NCBI RefSeq assembly: GCF_030929495.1
Contig: NZ_JAVFWN010000020.1
Span: forward strand, 40,483-104,482
Direction: 5' to 3'
Source: Nocardioides sp. LHD-245
Lineage (GTDB): Bacteria; Actinomycetota; Actinomycetes; Propionibacteriales; Nocardioidaceae
Length of the DNA stretch: 64,000 nucleotides
Shown here: in pieces, positions 55,000-63,283 of the stretch
Layout: each line of letters begins with the position of its first letter
Position numbering within the stretch: the first letter of the stretch is position 1
Notes under the pieces: model-generated
Told to the model about the DNA's origin: nothing
The model's database searches: none
Seen by the model: only the letters and a program-made list of their open reading frames with translations
Position numbers and translations under genes: made by a program

Positions 55000-56232
55000 C
55001 TATCCAGGAGTGCGGTTGCGCGCCTTGCGGTAGACCTCGAGCGCCTGGCGACCCTTGCCGCTGTGCTCGAGCTTGTGCACGGTCCACTCCATCGACCTCA
55101 TCAGCCGGGGGGTGCGGGCCCGGACCAGCTCGCGACGGGCGACCTCGAGCTTGCGGCGCAGTCGCTCGTTCTCGGCATGCGCCTCGGCGTTGTCGAGCAG
55201 CAGCGCCTTGATCGCGTCGACGGCGGCCGCGGCGACCTGTCGCTCCGGCGGGTGGTCGGGGTCGACCCACTTCCCGGTCGGCGCGGGCGCGCCCCGGAGG
55301 TCCGCGAGGTCACCGACGACGTCGTACCCGCGGCGGGACAGCTCGGCGATCCAGCTCTCGGTCAGCTCGTTGACCCACGGGTACTGGTCGGGCGGCAGCC
55401 CGAGCCGCGCCGACTTGGTGCGCTTGGAGAGCGTGCGGTGGGCGAGCAGCTCGCGCACCAGCGGCCGGTAGTGCTGCGGGGGCAGGTCGCGGGCGGCCAC
55501 CCGGTTGATCCTGCGGATCAGCGCCGACTCGGGTACGCCGAGGCTCGGGTTGGCGCGCTGGGTGGTCAGCTTGAGGTCGAGCTCGCCGAGCTCGAACGCC
55601 GCGCTGAACCGCTCCCACAGCAGGTCCGGCGAGCCACCCGACGGCGGCACGGTGACCAGGTGGACCCGCTCCGGCGGCAGATCCGCGCCCCAGCGGTCCA
55701 GGATGTCGGGGATCTCCTGCACGCCCCAGAACCAGGCGCCGACCCGGTGCGCCCGCTCCGGGTCGTGGATCAGCTCGAGGAAGCGGCCGTACCCGAAACG
55801 CGCCCGGTGCTTGACGTTCTCCTGCCACTCGGCCGGGATCTGGCGGACCAGGTCGCGCACCGAGAGGAACAGGTGGACCTCGGTGCCCCCGTCGCTGGTG
55901 TCGCCGCCGGGCCGATGCCCGAGTGAGGCGAGGGCACGCGCGACCTGGCTGCGCGAGGCGGAGGCGAGGATCTCGTGGCTGATGATCGAGGTGCCCTCGT
56001 GGGCGCGGACCTCGGCGGACAGCTTGTCCCAGGCGCCGACCGCCTGCGCCTCGAGCCCGCCCCAGCGCAGCCGCATCAGGTCGAGCGCGGCGAGGAAGTG
56101 GGCGTCGAAGCGGTCGGCCGGATAGCTGACGTCCTGCTTGAGCAGCCGCCCGCGGTTCTTGTAGAGGACGTCCTGCAGGTACGACGTCCCGGTCTTGGGC
56201 GTGCCGACGTGCAGGAGGACCCGCCTGCTCAC
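55000..56232 (-). CDS. Sulfotransferase-like protein with C-terminal coiled coil
   Basis: From the GTG at 56232 the protein is 410 aa. The N-terminus LLHVGTPKTGTSYLQDVLY is the 5'-PAPS phosphate-binding loop of sulfotransferases. The 3'-phosphate side is less clear (LFLSVRDLVRQIPAEWQENVKHR fits the SxRDP-type motif). The last ~100 residues are helical with heptads (AEAHAENERLRRKLEVARRELVRAR). Related actinobacterial proteins occur with the 398-aa gene found next upstream. The substrate is probably a cell-surface sugar or lipid. The 104-bp gap upstream holds no gene. Confidence 0.75.
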   Translation of the reverse strand: MSRRVLLHVGTPKTGTSYLQDVLYKNRGRLLKQDVSYPADRFDAHFLAALDLMRLRWGGLEAQAVGAWDKLSAEVRAHEGTSIISHEILASASRSQVARALASLGHRPGGDTSDGGTEVHLFLSVRDLVRQIPAEWQENVKHRARFGYGRFLELIHDPERAHRVGAWFWGVQEIPDILDRWGADLPPERVHLVTVPPSGGSPDLLWERFSAAFELGELDLKLTTQRANPSLGVPESALIRRINRVAARDLPPQHYRPLVRELLAHRTLSKRTKSARLGLPPDQYPWVNELTESWIAELSRRGYDVVGDLADLRGAPAPTGKWVDPDHPPERQVAAAAVDAIKALLLDNAEAHAENERLRRKLEVARRELVRARTPRLMRSMEWTVHKLEHSGKGRQALEVYRKARNRTPG

Positions 56233-56335
56233 CGGCGTCCTCGCAGCGTCGTGCGGCGGATGCGCAGCGGGCGGGGAGCGCAGCGACCGACGTCGAGGAG
56301 CGCAGCGGGGGAGGCGCGGAACTCGGTGGGGTGGT

Positions 56336-57532
56336 TCACGCTTCCTCCTTGGGCTTCGCACTGCCGCGCGTGGTCACGGGGTCGAGGAGCAGGCCCAGCG
56401 CCAACGCCAGCACCTCGGCGTCGACCGGCACCACCGGGCCCGACTGCTCGGAGCCGAGCGGTCGCGGCAGCAGCTGGTCGAGATCGCCGAGCACAGGGTA
56501 GCGAGCGGCGGCGAGATCGTGCCGGGTGCGCTCGGCCTGCGTCCGCAGCCATCCGTCCCACCGCGGGGGGAGACTCGGCGGCGGTCCGCCGAGGCCCTCG
56601 AGACGCTCGCCGAGGGTCTCACGGAGCAGCCGCGGCCGGTCCTCCGACGGCACGAGCAGCCCCAGCGGCTCACCCACGCGGCGCACCAGGTCGACGGCAT
56701 GGGCCCCGAGTCGCGGCGGCGCGCCGAGGCGGGGGACGCCGAGCTCCTCGGCCAGCAGCTGGTCGTCGAGCACGACCCGGACCCGCTCGACGCCGTACTT
56801 GTAGGCGGCCGAGCGCGCCATCCGCGCGACGTCCGCGCGCGGCGGGAGGTTGCCGGCGCCGGCGTTGGCGCGCACGAAGCCGCGCCACGTCGCGCCGCCC
56901 TGGTCGAAGCAGCGGGCGGCCCAGGCCTGGACGAGGACGGTCTCGAGGTCGTCGGCGAGGAGGTACGCCGTGGGCCGGCGCCCGCCCGGACGGTGGCCCC
57001 GCGCGGTGAGGTCGGCGCGGACGGCGTCGGCGCGCCAGGGCATGCCGACGACGACGAACGAGCGGACCCACGGCCGGCGGACGGAACGGACCCGCTCGAG
57101 GAGGCCCGGCTCCGGATCGGGGACGGCGGCGGCGACCGCGACGTCGTCGGCGACCAGGGCGCTGGCGACGCGCAGCAGCTCGTCGTCGGTCAGGGCGTCG
57201 GGGTCGACGGGCCGGGGCCCGAACTGTCCGGACGCTCCGAGCTGCCCGGCCGGCCCGGGCTCGTCGACACCGACCAGGGCCAGCTCGCTGCGGCCGCGGC
57301 CGGAGACGCCGGCGCCGAGGACCCGGTCCGCGATGGCAGCGGGGACGGTGCGTCCGGCCGCGGCGGCGTACAGGTTGAGTCGGCGCAGCAGGGCCAGCTG
57401 CTGGGCGCCGGGCAGCTCATCGCCCAGCGCCTCGCCCTCGCCGGCGGTGCCGTCGGCCGGCCACTCCAGCCACGGTGTGGTCGATCCGGCCCGCAACGCG
57501 GCCACCCAGCCCCAGGCGCGTCGACGACTCAT
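56336..57532 (-). CDS. Actinobacterial protein of unknown function
   Basis: The 398-aa protein starts MSRRRAWGWVAALRAGSTTPWLEW and contains LPGAQQLALLRRLNLYAAA, a central region GMPWRADAVRADLTARGHRPGGRRPTAYLLADDLETVLVQAWAARCF, and ARSAAYKYGVERVRVVLDDQLLAEE. I do not recognise a known fold. TAACGT lies exactly 6 nt before the ATG. It is adjacent to the sulfotransferase-like gene on the same strand, so surface modification or its regulation is possible. The start lies 20 bp from the 3' end of the HMG-CoA lyase gene. Confidence 0.65.
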   Translation of the reverse strand: MSRRRAWGWVAALRAGSTTPWLEWPADGTAGEGEALGDELPGAQQLALLRRLNLYAAAAGRTVPAAIADRVLGAGVSGRGRSELALVGVDEPGPAGQLGASGQFGPRPVDPDALTDDELLRVASALVADDVAVAAAVPDPEPGLLERVRSVRRPWVRSFVVVGMPWRADAVRADLTARGHRPGGRRPTAYLLADDLETVLVQAWAARCFDQGGATWRGFVRANAGAGNLPPRADVARMARSAAYKYGVERVRVVLDDQLLAEELGVPRLGAPPRLGAHAVDLVRRVGEPLGLLVPSEDRPRLLRETLGERLEGLGGPPPSLPPRWDGWLRTQAERTRHDLAAARYPVLGDLDQLLPRPLGSEQSGPVVPVDAEVLALALGLLLDPVTTRGSAKPKEEA

Positions 57533-57552
57533 GGCCCAACGTTAAGGGGACG

Positions 57553-58506
57553 TCAGGAATCCACCGCACCGACCCCCAGCGCCCGCACGACCGCGGACGG
57601 GCTGGGGCGGCCGAGCCGGCCGGCCATCCAGACGCTGGTGGCGACGACCGCGTCGAGGTCGACGCCGTGCTCGATGCCGAGGCCGGTCAGGAACCAGACC
57701 AGGTCCTCGGTGGCGAGGTTGCCGGTGGCGCTCTTGGCGTACGGGCAGCCGCCGAGGCCGCCCGCGGAGGCGTCGTACGTCGTGACGCCGGACTGGAGCC
57801 CCGCGTGGACGTTGGTGAGCGCCTGCCCGTAGGTGTCGTGGAAGTGGAGCGCCAGCCGCTCCGGACCGACGCCGGCGGCACCGAAGGCCGCCACGAGCGC
57901 CTTCACCTGGCCGGCGGTCGCGACGCCGATGGTGTCGCCGAGGCTGAGCTCGCCGACGCCGAGGTCGAGGAGCCGCTTGCCGACGGCGACGACCTGCTCG
58001 ACGGGGACGGCACCCTCCCACGGGTCGCCGAAACACATGGAGACGTAGCCGCGTACGTCCATCCCGGCCGCCAGCGCGGCCGTGACGGTCGGCTCGAACA
58101 TCTCGAACTGAGACTCCAGCGTGCGGTTGAGGTTCTTCTCGGCGAAGGTCTCGGTGGCCGAGGCGAAGACCGCGACATGGCGCAGACCGAGCTCGACGGC
58201 GCGGTCGAGGCCGCGCTGGTTGGGCACCAGGACGGGCAACCGGCGGGCGGCGTCGCCGAGATCGACGGTCAGACCGGTCATCAGCTCGGCCGCGTCGGCG
58301 AGCTGGGGCACCCACCGCGGGTGCACGAAGCTGGTCGCCTCGACGATCGGCAGACCGGCGTCGAGCAGCCGCTTCACGAAGGTCGCCTTGACCTCGGTCG
58401 GGACGACGGACTTCTCGTTCTGCAGGCCGTCGCGCGCGCCGACCTCGTAGATGGTGACCTTGGTCGGCAGGCCCGGCTCGGGCACCACCATGGGCAAGCC
58501 GCTCAT
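57553..58506 (-). CDS. mvaB: Hydroxymethylglutaryl-CoA lyase
   Basis: The 317-aa TIM barrel enzyme splits HMG-CoA to acetyl-CoA and acetoacetate, the last step of leucine catabolism. The N-terminus has YEVGARDGLQNEKSVVPTEVK (metal-binding Asp), VSMCFGDPWEGAV, HFHDTYGQALTNVHAG (HxH metal ligands) and the active-site loop GGLGGCPYAKSATGNLATEDL with catalytic Cys. It is the last gene of the carboxylase operon; its ATG overlaps the alpha-subunit stop by 4 nt. Confidence 0.93.
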   Translation of the reverse strand: MSGLPMVVPEPGLPTKVTIYEVGARDGLQNEKSVVPTEVKATFVKRLLDAGLPIVEATSFVHPRWVPQLADAAELMTGLTVDLGDAARRLPVLVPNQRGLDRAVELGLRHVAVFASATETFAEKNLNRTLESQFEMFEPTVTAALAAGMDVRGYVSMCFGDPWEGAVPVEQVVAVGKRLLDLGVGELSLGDTIGVATAGQVKALVAAFGAAGVGPERLALHFHDTYGQALTNVHAGLQSGVTTYDASAGGLGGCPYAKSATGNLATEDLVWFLTGLGIEHGVDLDAVVATSVWMAGRLGRPSPSAVVRALGVGAVDS

Positions 58507-60341
58507 CGGCCCTCCTCCTCCGCCTCGACCACGAACAGCGTGGCTCCGAGCGCCACCTGCTGGCCGGTGCTCGCGCCGACCGTGGCGACCGTGCCGGCGT
58601 ACGGTGCCTTGAGGGCCAGCTCCATCTTCATCGCCTCCACGACGCCCAGCACGTCGCCCTCGGCGACCCGGTCGCCGACCGCGACGCGGACGTCGAGGAC
58701 GGTGCCCGGCATCGGCGCGGCGATGGTGCCGTCGCCCGCCGCGGCGCCGTGCTCGGCACTGGCGTCGAGGCGGTGGAAGACGTAGCGCTGGCCCTGGTGG
58801 GCGAGCTCGACGTGGTGGGCCGAGACACGTGACGTCATACGTTCCGTGGGCTTGAGCCCACGGAACGAATGACGTTGCGCGGGGGACACCTTCACCGTGC
58901 CGTCGGCGAACTCCACGACCGCCGGCGCCGCGGGGGCGCCCATCCGGAAGCCGTCACCGGCGAACGGCCCGCTCGCCGCGGAGGTGGCCTCGAGCCAGAG
59001 CCGGGCGGCCACGGCGCGGGCGGGCGCCGGGTCGGGTGCCGGGACCTCGTGGCGGTCCAGCCACGCGGTGTCGATGCCGCCCGGGACGGCGAACTCGTCG
59101 CCCGCCGCCAGCACCCGCAGGAAGCCGGTGTTCGTGGTCAGCCCGAGGATCACGGTGTCGTCGAGTGCGGCGACCAGCGCCCGACGGGCGGCCTCGCGGG
59201 TCGGCCCGGAGACGATCACCTTGCCGAGCATCGGGTCGTACGACGTGCTCACGACCTGGCCGGACTCGAGCGCGTGGTCGACCCGCGCGGCCTCGGGCCA
59301 GGAGACGACGGTCGCCGTACCGGCCTGCGGAAGGAAGCCCCCGAAGGCGTCCTCGGCGTAGATCCGCGCCTCGATCGCGTGGTCGCAGAACCGCAGCCCG
59401 GCCTGGTCGAACGGCAGCGGCTCCCCCGCGGCGACGGCGATCTGGAGCGCGACGAGGTCGGTCCCGCTGTGGATCTCGGTGACCGGGTGCTCGACCTGGA
59501 GCCGGGTGTTCATCTCCAGGAAGTAGAAGTCGTCGGTCGAGGCGTCGAGCAGGAACTCGATCGTCCCGGCGTTGCTGTAGGAGACCGCGGCTGAAAGCGC
59601 GACGGCCGAGTCATGGATGCGGGCACGCAGCTCGTCGGCCAGGGCCGGCGCGGGCGCCTCCTCGATGACCTTCTGGTGACGACGCTGGACCGAGCACTCG
59701 CGGGTGCCGAGGTGGACCACGTGGCCGTGCTCGTCGCCGAGCACCTGCACCTCGATGTGGCGACCGCGCTCGACGTACTTCTCGATGAGCATGGTGTCGT
59801 CCCCGAACGCGCTGGCGGCCTCGCGCTTCGCCGCGGCGATGGCGGCCTCGAGCTCGTCGGCGGAGCGGACGACGCGCATGCCCTTGCCGCCGCCGCCGGC
59901 GGCGGCCTTGACCAGCACGGGATACCGGAACGTGGCCGGGTCGTCCGTCAACTCGTACGACGGCACGACCGGCACGCCCGCTGCGACGGCGAGGTCGCGG
60001 GCGGCGTCCTTGCGGCCCATCTGCTCGATGACCGTCGGCGACGGACCGACCCACGCGATGCCGGCGCCGGTGACCGCGCGGGCGAACCCGGCGTTCTCGG
60101 ACAGGAAGCCGTAGCCGGGGTGGATCGCGTCGGCACCGGCTTCCTTGGCCGCCGCGAGGACGGCGTCGGCGTCGAGATAGCTCGGCACCCGGATCGCGAC
60201 GTCGGCGTCGCGGACGTGCAGTGCGGTCGCGTCGACCTCGGTGTGGACCGCGACCGTGCGGATGCCGAGGTCCTTGCAGGTGCGGAAGACGCGGCGGGCG
60301 ATCTCGCCGCGGTTGGCGACGAGGAGGGTCTTGATCTCCAC
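58503..60341 (-). CDS. Acyl-CoA carboxylase alpha subunit (biotin carboxylase + biotin carrier), methylcrotonyl-CoA type
   Basis: The protein is 612 aa from the GTG at 60341; the GTG at 60350, overlapping the beta-subunit stop, is an alternative. Residues 1-445 are biotin carboxylase: LLVANRGEIARRVFRTCK, GYGFLSENAGFARAV and the ATP-grasp loop KAAAGGGGKGMRVV. The C-terminal carrier domain has the biotinylation site VVEAMKMELAL about 40 residues from the end. Operon context (beta subunit, HMG-CoA lyase) points to 3-methylcrotonyl-CoA carboxylation in leucine breakdown. A 44-bp palindrome inserted in frame adds about 15 residues (QRHSFRGLKPTERMT, ~489-503) between the two domains. Confidence 0.92.
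   Translation of the reverse strand: MEIKTLLVANRGEIARRVFRTCKDLGIRTVAVHTEVDATALHVRDADVAIRVPSYLDADAVLAAAKEAGADAIHPGYGFLSENAGFARAVTGAGIAWVGPSPTVIEQMGRKDAARDLAVAAGVPVVPSYELTDDPATFRYPVLVKAAAGGGGKGMRVVRSADELEAAIAAAKREAASAFGDDTMLIEKYVERGRHIEVQVLGDEHGHVVHLGTRECSVQRRHQKVIEEAPAPALADELRARIHDSAVALSAAVSYSNAGTIEFLLDASTDDFYFLEMNTRLQVEHPVTEIHSGTDLVALQIAVAAGEPLPFDQAGLRFCDHAIEARIYAEDAFGGFLPQAGTATVVSWPEAARVDHALESGQVVSTSYDPMLGKVIVSGPTREAARRALVAALDDTVILGLTTNTGFLRVLAAGDEFAVPGGIDTAWLDRHEVPAPDPAPARAVAARLWLEATSAASGPFAGDGFRMGAPAAPAVVEFADGTVKVSPAQRHSFRGLKPTERMTSRVSAHHVELAHQGQRYVFHRLDASAEHGAAAGDGTIAAPMPGTVLDVRVAVGDRVAEGDVLGVVEAMKMELALKAPYAGTVATVGASTGQQVALGATLFVVEAEEEGR
58832..58875. repeat. Palindromic insertion inside the carboxylase alpha gene
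   Basis: The arms 58832-58852 and 58855-58875 (ACGTCATACGTTCCGTGGGCT and complement) match at 20 of 21 positions, with a 2-nt loop. The length around it keeps the reading frame. The arm TCATACGTTCCGTGGGC loosely resembles the arm of the 84-bp element (TCATCACGTTATGTAGGC). Confidence 0.85.
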
Positions 60342-60346
60342 GGTGA

Positions 60347-61957
60347 TCACATCCTGAAGATGCCGTAGTTGGGAGCGGGCGTCGGCACGGCCGTCGTGAC
60401 CTCGAGCGCCATGCCGAGGATGCGGCGGGTGTCGGCGGGATCGATGACGCCGTCGTCCCACAGCCGTGCGGAGGCGTAGTACGGCGAGCCCTGGGTCTCG
60501 TACTGCTCCTTGATCGGCCGCTTGAACTCCTCCACGTCGGGGTCGTTCTCCCGGCCGGCGACGGTCGCGAGCACACCGGCCGCCTGGTCGCCGCCCATCA
60601 CGGAGATCCGGGCGTTGGGCCACATCCACAGGAAGCGGGGGTCGTAGGCACGCCCGCACATGCCGTAGTTGCCCGCGCCGAAGGAGCCGCCGATGACGAC
60701 GGTCAGCTTCGGCACGACCGAGCAGGCCACCGCGGTGACCAGCTTGGCGCCGTCGCGGGCGATGCCACGGTTCTCGTACTCGCGCCCGACCATGAAGCCG
60801 GAGATGTTCTGCAGGAACAGCAGGGGGATGCCGCGCTGGTTGCACAGCTCCACGAAGTGGGCGCCCTTGAGCGCGCTCTCGGAGAAGAGGATGCCGTTGT
60901 TGGCGACGATGCCCACCGGGTGGCCGTGGATCCGGGCGAAGCCGCAGACCAGCGTCTCGCCGTACAGCTGCTTGAACTCCTGCAGCCGGCTGCCGTCGAC
61001 CAGGCGCCGGATCACGTCGCGGACGTCGTACGGCGTGCGGGTGCTCGTCGGCACGACGTCGTAGATCGACTCGGGCGGCTCTAGGGGATCGTCGACTGGC
61101 GCGTCAGAAAAGTTGCGGTTTGGGACCAAACCGTGCAATTCCGGGCCCCCAGCATGCGGTTTCTGCCCAATCGGGAGGGTGTCGACGATGCCGCGCAGGA
61201 TGCGGAGGGCATGGGCATCGTCGTCGGCGAGGTGGTCGACGACGCCGGACTTGCGGGCGTGGACGTCGCCGCCGCCGAGGTCCTCGGCGCTGACGACCTC
61301 ACCGGTCGCGGCCTTCACCAGCGGAGGGCCGCCGAGGAAGATCGTGCCCTGGTTCCTGACGATCACCGTCTCGTCGGACATGGCGGGGACGTAGGCGCCG
61401 CCGGCGGTGCACGAGCCCATCACGGCGGCCAGCTGCGGGATACCACGCGCGGACATGTTGGCCTGGTTGAAGAAGATCCGGCCGAAGTGCTCCTTGTCGG
61501 GGAACACCTCGTCCTGCATCGGCAGGAAAGCGCCGCCGGAGTCGACGAGGTAGACGCACGGGAGCCGGTTCTCCGCCGCGACGGTCTGCGCCCGCAGGTG
61601 CTTCTTGACCGTCATCGGGTAGTAGGTGCCGCCCTTCACGGTCGCGTCGTTGGCGACGACCATGACGTTGCGTCCCTCGACGCGGCCGATGCCGGCGACG
61701 ACGCCGGCCGCCGGGACGGCGTAGTCCTGGTCGGGACCGCCCGGCTTGGCGTACATTCCGTACGCCGCCAGCGGCGCCAGCTCCAGGAACGGGCTGCCGG
61801 GGTCGAGCAGGCCGTCGACCCGGTCGCGCGCGAGCAGCTTGCCCCGGTCGGTGTGCTTGGTGCGGGCCGCCTCGCTGCCGCCCTGGCGCACGCGGGCGAG
61901 CCGCTCGCGCAGGTCGGCGGCAAGGTCGCGGAGGGTGGGCTCGGGAGTCTCGGACAC
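60347..61957 (-). CDS. Acyl-CoA carboxylase beta subunit (carboxyltransferase), methylcrotonyl-CoA type
   Basis: The 536-aa protein has the two crotonase-like halves of a carboxyltransferase: LPCVYLVDSGGAFLPMQDEVFPD in the N-terminal half, and FVELCNQRGIPLLFLQNISGFMVG followed by IGGSFGAGNYGMCGRAYDPRF in the C-terminal half, as in MccB. It moves CO2 from biotin to the acyl-CoA. The start is a GTG with TAACCT exactly 6 nt upstream and a 30-bp operator over the promoter. Residues ~265-292 (QKPHAGGPELHGLVPN and following) are longer than in relatives and match an AT-richer segment with a hairpin. Confidence 0.92.
   Translation of the reverse strand: MSETPEPTLRDLAADLRERLARVRQGGSEAARTKHTDRGKLLARDRVDGLLDPGSPFLELAPLAAYGMYAKPGGPDQDYAVPAAGVVAGIGRVEGRNVMVVANDATVKGGTYYPMTVKKHLRAQTVAAENRLPCVYLVDSGGAFLPMQDEVFPDKEHFGRIFFNQANMSARGIPQLAAVMGSCTAGGAYVPAMSDETVIVRNQGTIFLGGPPLVKAATGEVVSAEDLGGGDVHARKSGVVDHLADDDAHALRILRGIVDTLPIGQKPHAGGPELHGLVPNRNFSDAPVDDPLEPPESIYDVVPTSTRTPYDVRDVIRRLVDGSRLQEFKQLYGETLVCGFARIHGHPVGIVANNGILFSESALKGAHFVELCNQRGIPLLFLQNISGFMVGREYENRGIARDGAKLVTAVACSVVPKLTVVIGGSFGAGNYGMCGRAYDPRFLWMWPNARISVMGGDQAAGVLATVAGRENDPDVEEFKRPIKEQYETQGSPYYASARLWDDGVIDPADTRRILGMALEVTTAVPTPAPNYGIFRM
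61083..61165. repeat. In-frame palindromic insert in the carboxylase beta gene
   Basis: This stretch is less GC-rich than its surroundings and contains CGGTTTGG-GA-CCAAACCG, a perfect 8-bp stem extended by TTG/CAA, with CAGAAA and TTTCTG outside it. It adds roughly 15-20 codons without breaking the frame, in a surface loop between the two halves of the protein (loop placement inferred from where relatives are shorter). Confidence 0.55.
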
Positions 61958-61958
61958 A

Positions 61959-61988
61959 GGGACAGGTTAATGATCATTAACCTGTCCC
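61959..61988. promoter_or_regulatory. 30-bp perfect palindromic operator of the leucine-catabolism operon
   Basis: GGGACAGGTTAATGA and its exact reverse complement are joined with no spacer. It covers the -10 box TAACCT (61964-61969) and the predicted transcription start at the GTG of the carboxylase beta gene. A bound repressor would fully block this leaderless promoter. The TetR regulator gene 1.3 kb away is the best candidate for the ligand-controlled protein. Confidence 0.8.
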
Positions 61989-62001
61989 GCAATCCCCGGT
62001 C

Positions 62002-63165
62002 TCAGCGGAGCCTGAGCAGCGCCCCGGGGCCGAACAACGGGCCCGCCACGTAGACGTGGTCGCTCACGTCGACCCCGCCCGGGTTCATCAGCCGGCCGGC
62101 GGCGAGCTCGCGCACCCGGTGCTTCGTGCCGCGGGGGCGGATCAGGAACAGGCCGCCCTCCTGCGCACCGGGCAGACCCATCTCGAAGGCGAACCAGCTC
62201 TTCTTCGACAGCTCCAGGGCGTAGATCCCCTTCGGGCCGGCGGCGAGGTCGGTGATCGAGGTGAACCCGTCGGCGTGCCTCTTGCAGGCGCCCTTGCGCG
62301 GGTGCTCCGGATCGCAGGTCGCGTTCTTCGAGCCCGGCTTGATGCGCCACACCTGCGACGTGCCGGGGGTGGCCGGGAAGCCGCGCAGCTCGCCGACGTA
62401 CCAGTAGCCGTCGGCGCCCACCGTCACCGACGTGGCGACGGGCTCGGAGACGATCGGGGTGCCGGCGGGCGGCAGCGGGCCGCCCATCTCCGGAGGTACG
62501 TCGGGCAGCCCCGCCGGGACCGGCACGGTGCGCGGCATCAGCCGCGCCACCGTCTTGATCTTCCCGGTGCGTGGCCAGACCCGGAGCAGGTCGTTGCCGG
62601 CCGCGTCGGAGACCAGCACCGTGCCGTCATCGAGCGCGACCACGCCGAACGGGTTGCTGTCGGTCGGGAACTGCTCCTGGTCCCACGGGTCGGGGTCGGT
62701 CTTCTGGTAGGCACCGATGTCGACCACCGGCCGGGGCGCGGGCCAGCCGCGCTTCCACTTGAACAGCGTCGTCGCGGGCGCCGGCGCCGCCGCGCCGCGC
62801 AGCACCGACGGGCGCTGCTCCGGCGGCGGGCCGGAGGCGCCGGTCAGCAGGTAGATCGAGCCGCGCGGGCCCTTCGCGATCGCCGGCGGGAAGTCCGTGG
62901 GGAGATTGCTGAGAGGCACGACCCGCGCCGGCTTGTGCGCACGCTCAACGACGAGGCTGACGTTGCCGCCGGTCTCCGTGACGAGCGTCCGGCCGTCGCC
63001 GAGCGCGTCGACGCCGCGGGGGCCCATGAGGGGTGCGACCGTCTTGGGAGCGGCCCGTCCGCCGCCCGTGTGACCGCCGTGGTCGCCCGCCACCGCCGGG
63101 GCTCCGGTCGCCGCGAGCGCGAGCGCCGCCACCGCCGTACCGATCCTGATCGCTGCCTTGCCCAT
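62002..63165 (-). CDS. ScyD/ScyE-family secreted protein
   Basis: The 387-aa protein has a signal peptide (AIRIGTAVAALALAATGAPAVAGD). The mature part shows repeated blades (GPRGVDALGDGRTLVTETGGN, FGVVALDDGTVLVSDAAGNDLLRVW and PGGVDVSDHVYVAG), consistent with a six-bladed beta-propeller. This is the ScyD/ScyE family, named from cyanobacterial scytonemin clusters but widespread in actinobacteria with no known function. It lies between the carboxylase operon and the TetR gene and is transcribed on its own. Confidence 0.8.
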   Translation of the reverse strand: MGKAAIRIGTAVAALALAATGAPAVAGDHGGHTGGGRAAPKTVAPLMGPRGVDALGDGRTLVTETGGNVSLVVERAHKPARVVPLSNLPTDFPPAIAKGPRGSIYLLTGASGPPPEQRPSVLRGAAAPAPATTLFKWKRGWPAPRPVVDIGAYQKTDPDPWDQEQFPTDSNPFGVVALDDGTVLVSDAAGNDLLRVWPRTGKIKTVARLMPRTVPVPAGLPDVPPEMGGPLPPAGTPIVSEPVATSVTVGADGYWYVGELRGFPATPGTSQVWRIKPGSKNATCDPEHPRKGACKRHADGFTSITDLAAGPKGIYALELSKKSWFAFEMGLPGAQEGGLFLIRPRGTKHRVRELAAGRLMNPGGVDVSDHVYVAGPLFGPGALLRLR

Positions 63166-63283
63166 GCTCTGCTCCTCGGGTCGTGGGCGCGTATCGCACC
63201 GTCACCCTGCCTAGCAGCGGCGCGTCGGGCACGTCATGCCCCATCGTGGGGACGTCCCGGATCGCGTGGCCTAACCTTCGGGG

